A DNA stretch of 47,073 bases, taken from positions 1 to 47,073 of the forward strand of contig NZ_JAIVKX010000014.1 in assembly GCF_020524285.1 (NCBI RefSeq), given 5' to 3'. The position numbers were made by a program, and so were the translations under genes. The notes below the pieces were generated by a model. The model had not been told where the DNA came from, did no database searches, and was given only the letters and a program-made list of their open reading frames with translations. This document shows positions 37,895 through 46,494 of the stretch, piece after piece. The stretch is from Alloyangia pacifica (GTDB lineage Bacteria; Pseudomonadota; Alphaproteobacteria; Rhodobacterales; Rhodobacteraceae). Every line of letters begins with the position of its first letter. Position 1 is the first letter of the stretch.

Positions 37895-39484
37895 TCAGAA
37901 GCCGAGGGCCATGCCGTCCTTGCGGCTGTCGCTGCCGCCCGAGAGCAGGCCGGTCTCGGCGTCGATGCGGATCGCCTGGCTGCCGCCGATGGGGCTGGTC
38001 ATCACCTTGAGCTTGTGGCCGCGCTTTTCCAGCTCGGCGCAGGCCTCGGCGGAAACGCCGGGCTCGATCTGCAGTTCGCCGTCATGGGCAAAGCTGCGCG
38101 GCGCATCCATCGCCGCCTGCAGGTCGAGGCCGAGATCCAGCACGCCCGACAGGAAGGCCGCGTGGCCCGCCGCCTGGTACTGGCCGCCCATGACGCCGAA
38201 GGGCATGATGATCTCGCCGTCCTTGCGGACCATGCCGGGGATGATCGTATGCATCGGGCGCTTGCCGGGGGCGATGGCGTTGGGGTGCCCCTCGATCAGC
38301 CGGAAGGAGGCGCCGCGCGACTGGAAGAGCACGCCGGTTTCCGGATCGAGCCGGGTGGAGCCGAAGCCGTGGAAGATCGAGTTGATGAAGGACAGCGCGT
38401 TGCCGTTCGCATCGACGACGCAGAGGTAGATGGTGTCCTTGTGCTCGGGCTCGTCCCAGAGCGCGGGCTCCATGGCGCGGGTCATGTCGATGCGCGCGGC
38501 GAGGCTGTCGACCACCGCGTCGGACAGCAGCATCTCGACCAGGCCCGGGCAGCTTTCCGGATCGCCGATCAGCGCATCGCGGTGGTGGTAGGCGAGCTTG
38601 CTGGCCTCGGCGTGCAGATGGATGCGGTCGGCCTCGGACATCTGCCGGCCCATGTCGAACTTCGACAGGATGCGCAGGATCAGCAGCGCGGCGAGGCCCT
38701 GGCCGTTGGGCGGGCATTCGAGCACCTCGTGGCCGGCGTAGCTGGCCGAGATCGGATCGGTCCAGAAGGCCGCATCGGTGCCGTCGTGGAAGTCCTGTTC
38801 GGTGTGCAGCCCGCCAAGCGATCGCAGGTGGGCGGCCATCTTCGCGGCGGTGTCGCCCTGGTAGAAACCGGCGGCGCCCTTCTCGGCGATCTCGCGCAGG
38901 CGGTCCGCCAGCAGGGGCTGGGCGTGGCGTTCCCCTGCGTGCGGGGCGAGGCCGTTCGGCAGGAAGACCTTGGCGGCGTGCTCGTCACCGGCGATCAGCG
39001 CGGCTTCCTCGGCCCAGTCCTGCGCGACCCGCGGGGTCACCGCGTAGCCGTTCTCGGCGTAGCCGATGGCGCGGGCGAAGAGTTTCGCGAGCGGCATCGT
39101 GCCGTGATCGGCGTGCAGCAGGCACCAGGCCGAGATGGCGCCGGGGATGGTCACCGCATGCGGGCTGGTCTGCGGGATCTCGCCGGTCAGCCCGGCCTCT
39201 TTCAGCGCGGCGATCGACGCGGCGGCGGGGGCGCGGCCCGAGCCGTTCAGCGCCTTCACCGCGCCGCCCTTCGGCGCATAGAGCGCGAAGCAGTCGCCGC
39301 CGATGCCGGTCATCAGCGGATCGACCACGCATTGCACCGCGACGGCGGCGATGGCCGCGTCGACCGCCGAGCCGCCGGTCGAGAGGATCTCGAGCCCGGC
39401 AGCGGTCGAGAGCGGGTGCGAAGTGGCGATCATCGCCTGCGAGGCCAGCGTGCTGGGGCGTCGGGCGGAGAAGAAGTCGAACAT
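37895..39484 (-). CDS. ggt: Gamma-glutamyltransferase family protein
   Basis: A 529-residue Ntn-hydrolase proenzyme. The autocleavage and nucleophile threonine is expected in EHKDTIYLCVVDANGNALS. STGGSAVDAAIAAVAVQCVVDPLMTGIGGDCFAL is the large-subunit opening and PGKRPMHTIIPGMV, FGVMGGQYQ the small-subunit core. No signal peptide is visible, so unlike E. coli GGT it is probably cytoplasmic. It could hydrolyse glutathione or another gamma-glutamyl compound; the group also includes cephalosporin-acylase-like members. AGGAAAC lies upstream of the ATG. Divergent from the methyltransferase gene. Confidence 0.88.
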   Translation of the reverse strand: MFDFFSARRPSTLASQAMIATSHPLSTAAGLEILSTGGSAVDAAIAAVAVQCVVDPLMTGIGGDCFALYAPKGGAVKALNGSGRAPAAASIAALKEAGLTGEIPQTSPHAVTIPGAISAWCLLHADHGTMPLAKLFARAIGYAENGYAVTPRVAQDWAEEAALIAGDEHAAKVFLPNGLAPHAGERHAQPLLADRLREIAEKGAAGFYQGDTAAKMAAHLRSLGGLHTEQDFHDGTDAAFWTDPISASYAGHEVLECPPNGQGLAALLILRILSKFDMGRQMSEADRIHLHAEASKLAYHHRDALIGDPESCPGLVEMLLSDAVVDSLAARIDMTRAMEPALWDEPEHKDTIYLCVVDANGNALSFINSIFHGFGSTRLDPETGVLFQSRGASFRLIEGHPNAIAPGKRPMHTIIPGMVRKDGEIIMPFGVMGGQYQAAGHAAFLSGVLDLGLDLQAAMDAPRSFAHDGELQIEPGVSAEACAELEKRGHKLKVMTSPIGGSQAIRIDAETGLLSGGSDSRKDGMALGF

Positions 39485-39743
39485 GCGTGGAGTTTCCTGT
39501 CGGTAGTGCAAAGTGCCGGATGTCTTTTGCGAGAGAGATGGCGATCTTCTCGGAGGCGCGTCAAGTGCGGGTTTCCGCAGCCGCGCGGCCTGTGGGCTGG
39601 CGGCCCCATGCAGCCGCGCGGCGCCGCATCTGGCATCTTCTGTGCGGTCATCCTGTCGCGACGCGGCGTCCGTTCCGGCCGCGGCCTGTCTTTTGCGGCC
39701 CCTGCCTGCTAGGTCTGGGGCAGCACAGGGAGAGGGAGACGGC

Positions 39744-40757
39744 ATGGCTTTGCTCACCGAAGCACATGAAATTTCGGACATTGCCTTTGGCTTCATGGCC
39801 TCCAAGGCGCTCTTCGCGGCGCTGGAGTTCGGCATATTCGACACATTGGCCGACGGGCCGCTGAGCGCCGAGCAACTCGGGGCGGCCTGCGATCTGCACC
39901 CGGAGCGGGCCCGCACCCTGCTGACCGCGCTGGCCGGGCTTGGGGTGGTCTCGGTGGAAGGCGATCGGTACTCCAACTCGCCCGCCGCGGCCTCTTTCCT
40001 GGTGAAGGGCGAGAAATACGACTTCAGCGACTACCTGCGGCTGCAGGTCGGGCGACAGATGTATCCGTTGATGAGCCAGCTAGAACCGGCGCTGAAGGAC
40101 GAGCTGCCCGAGGAGGCAACGGGCTCCTATGCCGAGTGGTTCGCCGACGCCGAGGAGGCGCGGCTCTATTCCGACAGCCAGCACGCCGGATCGCTCGGCC
40201 CGGCTGGGGTGCTGGCGAAACGGCTGGACCTGTCGGAGGCGGGCAGCATGCTCGACGTGGGCGGCGGCACCGGGGCCTTCTCGATCACCTTCTGCAAGGC
40301 CTTCCCGCAGCTGCGCTCGACCATCGTCGACTTTCCCAACGTGGTGGCCGTGGGGCGCGAGAAGGTCGCGGCGGCGGGCCTGTCGGACCGGATCATCTAT
40401 GTCGAGGCGGATGCGACGAACCTCGACTGGCCGGGCGGGCAGGACGTGGTGCTCATGTCCTACCTGCTGTCGGGCGTGCCCGCCAAGGCGCATGCGCCGC
40501 TCTTCGACGCGGCCTTCCGCGCGCTGCGCCCGGGCGGGCGACTGCTGCTGCATGACTTCATCGTGCGCGGGGACCGGAGCGGGCCGCATCTGACCGCGCT
40601 CTGGCAGTTGCAGCACACCGCCTTCACCCCGCAGGCAGCCTCGCTGGATGCGGCGGGGCTGGCCGGGGCGCTGGCAGCGGCGGGCTTTGCCGAGGTCGGC
40701 GTGCGGGCGATGATCCCCGAGATGACCATGCTGGCCGAGGCCCGCCGCCCGGAGTGA
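39744..40757 (+). CDS. SAM-dependent methyltransferase, Methyltransf_2-like, substrate unknown
   Basis: A 337-residue protein with the plant-type O-methyltransferase layout. An N-terminal winged-helix dimerisation domain (ALEFGIFDTLADGPLSAEQLGAACDLHPERARTLLTALAGLGVV) precedes a Rossmann SAM domain with MLDVGGGTGAFSITFC and ALRPGGRLLLHDFIV. Relatives include hydroxyneurosporene and acetylserotonin methyltransferases and DsyB, a marine alphaproteobacterial enzyme of DMSP synthesis. No catalytic His/Glu pair can be assigned by eye, and no pigment gene is nearby. AGAGGGAG before the ATG supports this start. It is probably monocistronic. Confidence 0.82.
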   Translation: MALLTEAHEISDIAFGFMASKALFAALEFGIFDTLADGPLSAEQLGAACDLHPERARTLLTALAGLGVVSVEGDRYSNSPAAASFLVKGEKYDFSDYLRLQVGRQMYPLMSQLEPALKDELPEEATGSYAEWFADAEEARLYSDSQHAGSLGPAGVLAKRLDLSEAGSMLDVGGGTGAFSITFCKAFPQLRSTIVDFPNVVAVGREKVAAAGLSDRIIYVEADATNLDWPGGQDVVLMSYLLSGVPAKAHAPLFDAAFRALRPGGRLLLHDFIVRGDRSGPHLTALWQLQHTAFTPQAASLDAAGLAGALAAAGFAEVGVRAMIPEMTMLAEARRPE

Positions 40758-40843
40758 TCCGCCGCAAATCTCCTCGCCATTGACGAGGGGGCATGGCACT
40801 CTCCGCGCGGGCCGGGTATTTCGACGCCTGAAAGGATTTTGCC

Positions 40844-41443
40844 ATGTATTCCAAAAGTCTCGCCGCGGTCGCGGTCATGCTCACCCTCGTCTCGTTCGGG
40901 ATCGCCTCGCCGGCGCTTGCGCACACCGGGGACGCCGCCGCGGGCGGGTTCGTCACGGGCTTCCTGCACCCGATCCTCGGCTGGGACCACGTGATCGCCA
41001 TGGTCGCGGTCGGGCTCTGGGGGGCCTTTCTCGGGGCGCCCGCGGTCTGGCTGCTGCCGGTGACATTCCCGCTGGTCATGGCGCTTGGCGGGATGCTCGG
41101 AGCGGCGGGCGTGCCGCTGCCGGGGATCGAGACCGGGATCGCCGCCTCGGGGCTGGTGATCGGACTCGCGGTGCTCTTCGCCGCGCGCCCGCCGCTGCCG
41201 GTGGCGGCGGTGATCGTCGCCTTCTTTGCCATTTTCCACGGCCATGCGCATGGCGCCGAGATGCCGGGGGCGGTGAGCCCGCTGGCCTATGCGGGCGGCT
41301 TCGTGATCGGCACCGGACTGCTGCACCTCTGCGGCATCTCCTTCGGCCTGCTGACCCGCTCGCGCGCGGGCGCGCTGGCGGTGCGCGGTGCGGGCGGTGT
41401 GATCGCGGCGCTTGGCGCGGGTTTCCTGATCGGCGCGCTGTGA
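40844..41443 (+). CDS. hupE: HupE/UreJ-family membrane protein
   Basis: A 199-residue protein with a signal peptide (ending PALAHTG) and about six helices. FLHPILGWDHVIAMVAVGLW and FFAIFHGHAHGAEMPG are the two HupE/UreJ histidine motifs implicated in nickel or cobalt transport. AAAGGA 8 nt before the ATG. No hydrogenase or urease gene is in the window, so the metal and its user are unknown. Its stop overlaps the next start (GTGA). Confidence 0.9.
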   Translation: MYSKSLAAVAVMLTLVSFGIASPALAHTGDAAAGGFVTGFLHPILGWDHVIAMVAVGLWGAFLGAPAVWLLPVTFPLVMALGGMLGAAGVPLPGIETGIAASGLVIGLAVLFAARPPLPVAAVIVAFFAIFHGHAHGAEMPGAVSPLAYAGGFVIGTGLLHLCGISFGLLTRSRAGALAVRGAGGVIAALGAGFLIGAL

Positions 41444-42018
41444 GGCGCTGCGTCCTGGCGGCGGCGGCGCTTGCGCTGGTGCCGCAGGTCGCGCTGGCGC
41501 ATGACGCCTTTGGCGATCTCGGACCGTTCTACGCGGGGCTGCTGCATCCGGTGATGGCGCCGCTGCAGACCTTGCTGCTCGCGGCGGTGGCGCTGCTGCT
41601 GGCGCGGCAGCCTCTGGCCGGGGTGCGGGTCGCCTATCCGGCGGCCGTGCTGGCGGCGGCGCTGGTCATCGCGCTGCACGGGGTGTGGCCCGAGGTCTCC
41701 ATTTCCATAAGACTGGGCGCGCTCGTCGCCTTGGCGCTGGCCGCACTGGCGCTCTGGGGCAGGGCGTTGCCGCGCGGCCTGCTGGCGGGGCTGGCGATGG
41801 CGGGGGCGGCTCTCGCGGCGCTCTCGGGGGACGCCGTGAGCGCCACGCGCGAGGGGCTGCTCGGGGCGCTCGGCAGCGTCCTCGGGATCGCCGCCTTCGT
41901 TCTGCTGGGCTGGGGGGTGGTCGATCTCGCGCAGGCGCGGCTCGGGCGCGTTGCAGGCGCGGTCGCCGCCGCCTGGCTCATTGCCATCGGCGGCATGGCG
42001 GCGGTTCTGCCGGGCTGA
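41440..42018 (+). CDS. Membrane protein coupled to hupE, possible diverged paralogue
   Basis: From a GTG overlapping the hupE stop by 4 bp, a 192-residue protein. A signal-like N-terminus ends QVALAHDAFG, then five or so helices follow. LAHDAFGDLGPFYAGLLHPVMAPLQTLL resembles the first HupE motif (His after the signal, then GLLHP), but the DH of GxDH and the second FHGHAHGAE motif are absent. It may be a metal-blind partner subunit of HupE; this is inference. It converges on the response regulator. Confidence 0.75.
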   Translation: MRRCVLAAAALALVPQVALAHDAFGDLGPFYAGLLHPVMAPLQTLLLAAVALLLARQPLAGVRVAYPAAVLAAALVIALHGVWPEVSISIRLGALVALALAALALWGRALPRGLLAGLAMAGAALAALSGDAVSATREGLLGALGSVLGIAAFVLLGWGVVDLAQARLGRVAGAVAAAWLIAIGGMAAVLPG

Positions 42019-42075
42019 GGCGCCCGGCAAGATTGGCGGCGGTGCTGCGAGGCTGAGCCGTCCGGCAGGAATGGC

Positions 42076-42468
42076 TCAGGCGGTGCCGACAGTCTCGGCG
42101 CTTTGTAGGGCGCTGCGCAGTCCCGCCGGGTTGATCGGCTTCAGACAGCATCCGGCCCCAGGGTACTTGGCGTGGATCTCGTCGTCGTAGACGTGGCCCG
42201 ACTGGAAGACGAGGCCGACGCCCATGTCGTTCAGCTTGTCGGCGAGGGGGAAGACCTCTCCGTCCTTCAGGCGCACATCGAGAAGCGCGATGTCCGGGCG
42301 CTGATCGCCGAGCGCGGCGAAGGCCTCGCGCAGGCCGGGGAAGGGGCCGATGACCTCGTAGCCGAAATCCTCGACGAGCATCTGCAGATCCATCGCGACG
42401 ATGACCTCGTCCTCGCAGATCATCACGCGTCCCCGGGCGGGGGTCTTCTCACTGCTCGTCAGGGACAT
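42076..42468 (-). CDS. Single-domain response regulator
   Basis: A 130-residue receiver domain with no output domain. Acidic pocket ICEDE, phosphoacceptor Asp64 in IALLDVRLKDG, and the conserved lysine in GCCLKPINP are all present. Its start lies 20 bp inside the hybrid kinase gene, so expression is coupled and the kinase is its likely phosphodonor. Receivers of this kind after HWE kinases usually act as phosphate sinks or relay proteins. Confidence 0.92.
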   Translation of the reverse strand: MSLTSSEKTPARGRVMICEDEVIVAMDLQMLVEDFGYEVIGPFPGLREAFAALGDQRPDIALLDVRLKDGEVFPLADKLNDMGVGLVFQSGHVYDDEIHAKYPGAGCCLKPINPAGLRSALQSAETVGTA

Positions 42469-45400
42469 AACGCAGTATCATCCTTCGTTCTTTTTCACCG
42501 TAATCGACAGAGACCGTGCCGTTCAGCTGAACAGCCGAAAGCTGGACCAGCGTCGAGCCGAAGCCCGCTGCCCCGTCGTCAGGTTCAACACGCTCTTCGT
42601 GAATTTCGTTCCACACGAGTTCGACGAATTTTCCGTCGCGGTGCCATCCGACTTCGAGCCGCCCGGGCTTGTGGCCCAGAACACCGTACTTCGAGGCATT
42701 GGTCGACCACTCGTGAAGCAGCAGCGAGAGCGAGGTCAGCTCATGCGTGGCCACCGGCACCTCGGGGCCTCCCGGAGTCAGCTCCATGTCGCCGCAGTAG
42801 GGCTCCAGCGAGGCGCGGATCGCGTCCTCGAGGCCGAACTTGCGGCCGCGCGGGGTCTTCTGGGTCAGGTCGTGCGAGCGGGCGAGGGCGTTGATCCGGG
42901 TCTGCACCCCCTCGACCAGGTCGGGCACGCTCTCGGCGCGGCGCCCGGCCATGCGCACCATGCTCGAGATGATCGAGAACATGTTCTTCACGCGGTGGTT
43001 CATCTCGCGCAGCATCATCTCGCGCACGTTCTTGGCGTCCTGCTCCTCGGTCACGTCGAAGAGCACGCCGAGCACGCGCTCGGCCCGCGGCGTGGCGATG
43101 CGACGGCCGACGAACTGGATCGAGCGGCTGTGTTGGCCGTCGCCGTCGAGCCGGGCGATCACGTCGATCGGCTCGCCATGCTGCATGGCCGCCGAGATGG
43201 CGCGGCGCACACCGATGCGGCTGTCGTCGTCCAGCCCTTGCAGCAGCGCGTCGATCTGCAGCCTGTGGTCCTCGACGCCGAGCAGATTGCAGCCGGAATC
43301 GTCCAGCGTGACGGTGCCGCCGCGCGGGTCGCACTCCCAGACGGCCAGCCCCGAGACATCCAGCGCCAGCCGCAGGCGCTCGCCCTCGTGCTTGAGCGCC
43401 GCTTCCAGGCGCAGCGCGTCTGTCACCTCGGTGAACACCAGCGTGGCGCCGTTGAGATCGCCGTCGCGGCTGCGGTAGGGTGTGATGACCAGCGACCAGG
43501 TGCGCGCCTCGGTGCGGTCGCTGACCCGCATGTGCCGCAGCTCGCCGTTGCGCATCACCTCGCCGATCGCCTGCAGCACCTCTTCGTTGCTGCGCAGCGA
43601 CGAGGTCACCTCGGCCAGCGGCCGGCCGCGGTCGGCGCCGCGGAAGGGGTAGATCGACTGGATCGCGTCGGTGAAGTTGCGGATCGCCATCTTCGAGTCG
43701 ACCACCACCAGCGGCAGCGCGGTCGAGGCGAAGAAGTTGGTGAGGTCGGCATTGGCCACGGAAAGCTCGTCGACCTTGCTCTTGAGCTCGTCGTTGACTG
43801 TCGAGAGTTCCTCGTTGGTCGACTGCAGCTCTTCGTTCATCGACATCATTTCTTCGTTGGAGCTTTTCAGCTCCTCGTTCGCCGTCTCCAGCTCCTCCAC
43901 CGTGGTGTGCAGCCTGGCGCGGGTGTCGCGCAGCTCGTGCTCGAGGCTCTGCACGTGGCTGTCGGTGGGGTCGAGTTCCTCGAAGCTGTCGTCCTCCAGC
44001 GGCTCGAAGCGGTCGCGCTCGCGGAACACCAGCAGGATGCTGCCGTCCTCGAGCGGATCGGCGATCAGGTCGAAGGCCTGTGTGCCGAACTCGGAGCGCG
44101 CGGTGAGATCGCGCGAGATGGTGCGCTTCTTGCTGCGGGTCACCTGGCGCAGGATCGCCGAGAGCGCCTCGCGCACGCCGGAGCGGGCGAGGGCGGGCGC
44201 AAAGGTTTCACTGTCGGGGCCGGGGGTGACCTCGAGGTATTTGCCGAGCCGCCCGGTCGAGCGCAGGATCTCGCCGCGCTGGGTCACCCGCAGGGTCGGC
44301 GGCGCATAGGCCGAGAGGATGCGCTCGGCGACGTCGCTCTCCTGCCAGTCGAGCCGGGCCGGGGGTTCGGCATCCTCGGCGGCGTGGCGGCGCCCCGAGG
44401 GTTGGCTGCGCTGCGTGCTGCGCAGGTGCAACGGGTATTCGGGCCGGCCGTTGTTGCGCTGGAAGATACGGGCGCTCTGGTCGAGCGGCTTGAAGACGTG
44501 GTCATGCCGGCCCACCGTCTCGGAGGGTCCGAGGAAGAGCGTCGCGCCGGGCTTCAGGGCGTAGTGGAAGATCGGCAGGGCGGTCGATTGCAGCTGGTCG
44601 CCGAAGTAGATCAGCAAGTTGCGGCACGACAGCAGGTCGATGTTGGAGAACGGCGGGTCGCGGACGATGGAATGCACAGAGAAGCGGATCATGTCGCGGA
44701 TCTTCGCCGAGATCCGGAACCGCCCGTCGAGCGCGATGGTGTAGAGATCGCGCATCTCCTCGGGGATGTCGGCCAGCGCCGATTGCGGGTAGGTCGCGTC
44801 GCGGGCGATGCGCAGCATCTGCTCGTCGATGTCGGTGGCGAAGATCTGGATTTTCACCGAGCGCTTCTGCTGCCGCGCCTCCTCGGCGAACATCATCGCC
44901 AGCGAATAGGCCTCCTCGCCGCTGGAGCAGCCGGGGATCCAGATGCGGATCTCGTCCTCCGGGCCGGCGCCCTTGACCAGCGGCGCCACGGCGAGCTTGT
45001 GCAGCCGCTCGAAGTGATCGGGATCGCGGAAGAAGCGGGTGACGTTGATCAGCAGCTCGCGGAACAGGATCTCGCATTCCTTGGGATCCGAGCGCACGCG
45101 CTTGAGGTAGGCGCTGGCGTCGTCGAGATCGAGCACCTGGATGCGGCGCTGCACGCGGCGGATCAGCGTCGATTTCTTGTAGCCCGAGAAATCATGCCCG
45201 ACGAAGTTGCGCACCACGCCGCAGATGTCCTCGAGATGCGCCTCGACCGTATTGGCCAGCTCGCGGTCGGCGGTGTCGACCAGCGTGTGCGAGTAGAACT
45301 GCTCGATGGCCTCGACGATCTCGCTGGGGCGGCGCACGAAATCCACCAGCCCGGTGTTCTGCGCCGAGGTCGGCATGCCGTCGTACTTTGCCGTCTCCGG

Positions 45401-45895
45401 CGCCTGCACGAGGCACAGCCCGCCGTGCTCCTTGATCGCGCGCAGCCCGGCGCTGCCGTCGGCGCCGGTGCCCGAAAGGATCACGCAGGCGGCAAAGCGG
45501 CCCTGGTCGAGCGCGAGGCTTTCGAAAAAATCGTCGATGGGGCGGCGCAGCCCGCGCGGCTGCGCGAACTCGGTGAGGTTCAGAACGCCCTCCGTGACCG
45601 AGAGCCCGTGGCCGGGGGGGATGATATAGACATTGCCCGCCGCGATGCGCTCGCCGCCCGAGGCCTGCCGCACCCGCAGTTCGGTGTGGCGGGCGAGCAG
45701 CTCGGCCAGCAGGCTCTCGTGGTTGGGGTCGAGGTGCTGGATCACCACGTAGGCGAGGTTGCTCGAGGCCCGCGCCCCGGCCAGCATCTCGCGGATCGCC
45801 TCGAGCCCGCCGGCCGAGGCGCCGATGCCGACGATACACAGACGCTCGCTGTCGCCGCCCTGGGCTGCGGCCTGCTGGCTGTCCTTGTCTTTCAT
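42449..45895 (-). CDS. CheB-CheR-PAS-HWE hybrid sensor kinase
   Basis: A 1148-residue cytoplasmic protein. A CheB methylesterase domain comes first (residues 18-205; Ser27 in GASAGG, His54 in IQHLDP, Asp146 in GTGADGS). CheR methyltransferase follows (about 215-480; GCSSGEEAYSLAM). A coiled coil (SLEHELRDTRARL...NEELQSTNEEL) leads to two PAS domains. The HWE-type kinase end has phosphoacceptor His967 in MNHRVKNMFS, N-box LHEWSTNASKYG and VWNE. All catalytic residues are intact. No chemoreceptor gene is near, so CheB and CheR may modify the protein itself or distant partners. Overlaps the response regulator by 20 bp. Confidence 0.94.
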   Translation of the reverse strand: MKDKDSQQAAAQGGDSERLCIVGIGASAGGLEAIREMLAGARASSNLAYVVIQHLDPNHESLLAELLARHTELRVRQASGGERIAAGNVYIIPPGHGLSVTEGVLNLTEFAQPRGLRRPIDDFFESLALDQGRFAACVILSGTGADGSAGLRAIKEHGGLCLVQAPETAKYDGMPTSAQNTGLVDFVRRPSEIVEAIEQFYSHTLVDTADRELANTVEAHLEDICGVVRNFVGHDFSGYKKSTLIRRVQRRIQVLDLDDASAYLKRVRSDPKECEILFRELLINVTRFFRDPDHFERLHKLAVAPLVKGAGPEDEIRIWIPGCSSGEEAYSLAMMFAEEARQQKRSVKIQIFATDIDEQMLRIARDATYPQSALADIPEEMRDLYTIALDGRFRISAKIRDMIRFSVHSIVRDPPFSNIDLLSCRNLLIYFGDQLQSTALPIFHYALKPGATLFLGPSETVGRHDHVFKPLDQSARIFQRNNGRPEYPLHLRSTQRSQPSGRRHAAEDAEPPARLDWQESDVAERILSAYAPPTLRVTQRGEILRSTGRLGKYLEVTPGPDSETFAPALARSGVREALSAILRQVTRSKKRTISRDLTARSEFGTQAFDLIADPLEDGSILLVFRERDRFEPLEDDSFEELDPTDSHVQSLEHELRDTRARLHTTVEELETANEELKSSNEEMMSMNEELQSTNEELSTVNDELKSKVDELSVANADLTNFFASTALPLVVVDSKMAIRNFTDAIQSIYPFRGADRGRPLAEVTSSLRSNEEVLQAIGEVMRNGELRHMRVSDRTEARTWSLVITPYRSRDGDLNGATLVFTEVTDALRLEAALKHEGERLRLALDVSGLAVWECDPRGGTVTLDDSGCNLLGVEDHRLQIDALLQGLDDDSRIGVRRAISAAMQHGEPIDVIARLDGDGQHSRSIQFVGRRIATPRAERVLGVLFDVTEEQDAKNVREMMLREMNHRVKNMFSIISSMVRMAGRRAESVPDLVEGVQTRINALARSHDLTQKTPRGRKFGLEDAIRASLEPYCGDMELTPGGPEVPVATHELTSLSLLLHEWSTNASKYGVLGHKPGRLEVGWHRDGKFVELVWNEIHEERVEPDDGAAGFGSTLVQLSAVQLNGTVSVDYGEKERRMILRYVPDEQ

Positions 45896-45924
45896 TCGCG
45901 CTCTTTCATGTGCTGCACGTCACC

Positions 45925-45945
45925 CACGGGACCTTTCCGCCCGTG
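45925..45945 (-). other. Hairpin between the LOV and kinase genes
   Basis: CACGGG / CCCGTG with a 9-nt loop, directly after the LOV stop codon. Short and without a T-run; it may attenuate readthrough. Confidence 0.35.
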
Positions 45946-46494
45946 TCATCGGCTGTCTTCATCCAGGGACAGCCGTGCCATGAGCGCAACGGAGTCCGCA
46001 ATCAATTGTGCCGAGCCGACCATCGCCAGGCCGAACTCGCGTCCGATTTGCTCCACATCGCTCAGCGTGCGTTTCAGCACCTCGTCGTTCTGCGGCAGCC
46101 CGGCCCGGCGCAGCGCCGAGGTCATGTCGAACTGCGAGGCGAGGATGAACCGCGCCGTGCCGCCGGCATCGAAGAGCCGGGTCATGAAGACAAAGTTGAA
46201 GAAGTCGCTGCCGTCCTTGCGGTAGTTCAGGATCGGAAAGCGGCCGTTGGCCGGGCCCGTGCCCTGGACGAAGTCATGCAGCGGCCGGCGCATCTCATCG
46301 GTGGTGCCTTCGCCCTGCAGGAAACGGCAGTTCTGCCCGAGCACGTCTTCCGGCGCATATCCGGTGAGCTTGCAGAAGGCATCGTTCACCACGATCAGCG
46401 GCGCATCCTCCTCGACGCTCGAGACGGCGAGGGCGATGCGTGACTTGCGGATGTAGTCGCCGAGGGTTCTGGGAAAGCTGTCCTGGGATGTCAT
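45946..46494 (-). CDS. Short LOV-domain blue-light photoreceptor
   Basis: A 182-residue protein with one LOV-type PAS domain. GQNCRFLQGEGT carries the flavin-reactive Cys56, and the FMN contacts Asn90 (LNYRKDG), Asn100 (FFNFV) and Gln121 (SQFD) are all present. Photoadduct formation is therefore expected. N-cap MTSQDSFPRTLGDYIRKS and a helical C-terminus of about 55 residues flank the domain; there is no attached output domain, as in short LOV proteins such as that of Dinoroseobacter. An ATG is chosen over a TTG 28 codons upstream. It precedes the hybrid kinase gene by 50 bp. Confidence 0.92.
   Translation of the reverse strand: MTSQDSFPRTLGDYIRKSRIALAVSSVEEDAPLIVVNDAFCKLTGYAPEDVLGQNCRFLQGEGTTDEMRRPLHDFVQGTGPANGRFPILNYRKDGSDFFNFVFMTRLFDAGGTARFILASQFDMTSALRRAGLPQNDEVLKRTLSDVEQIGREFGLAMVGSAQLIADSVALMARLSLDEDSR

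Noticed and set aside
39570..39625. Repeated GCAGCCGCGCGGC between ggt and the methyltransferase gene
   Set aside because: Short GC-only repeat, likely by chance in this base composition.
42401..46225. A reading frame of over 1,200 codons on the plus strand opposite the hybrid kinase
   Set aside because: It is the antisense of the CheB-CheR-HWE gene, with no recognisable domain and shadow-type composition.
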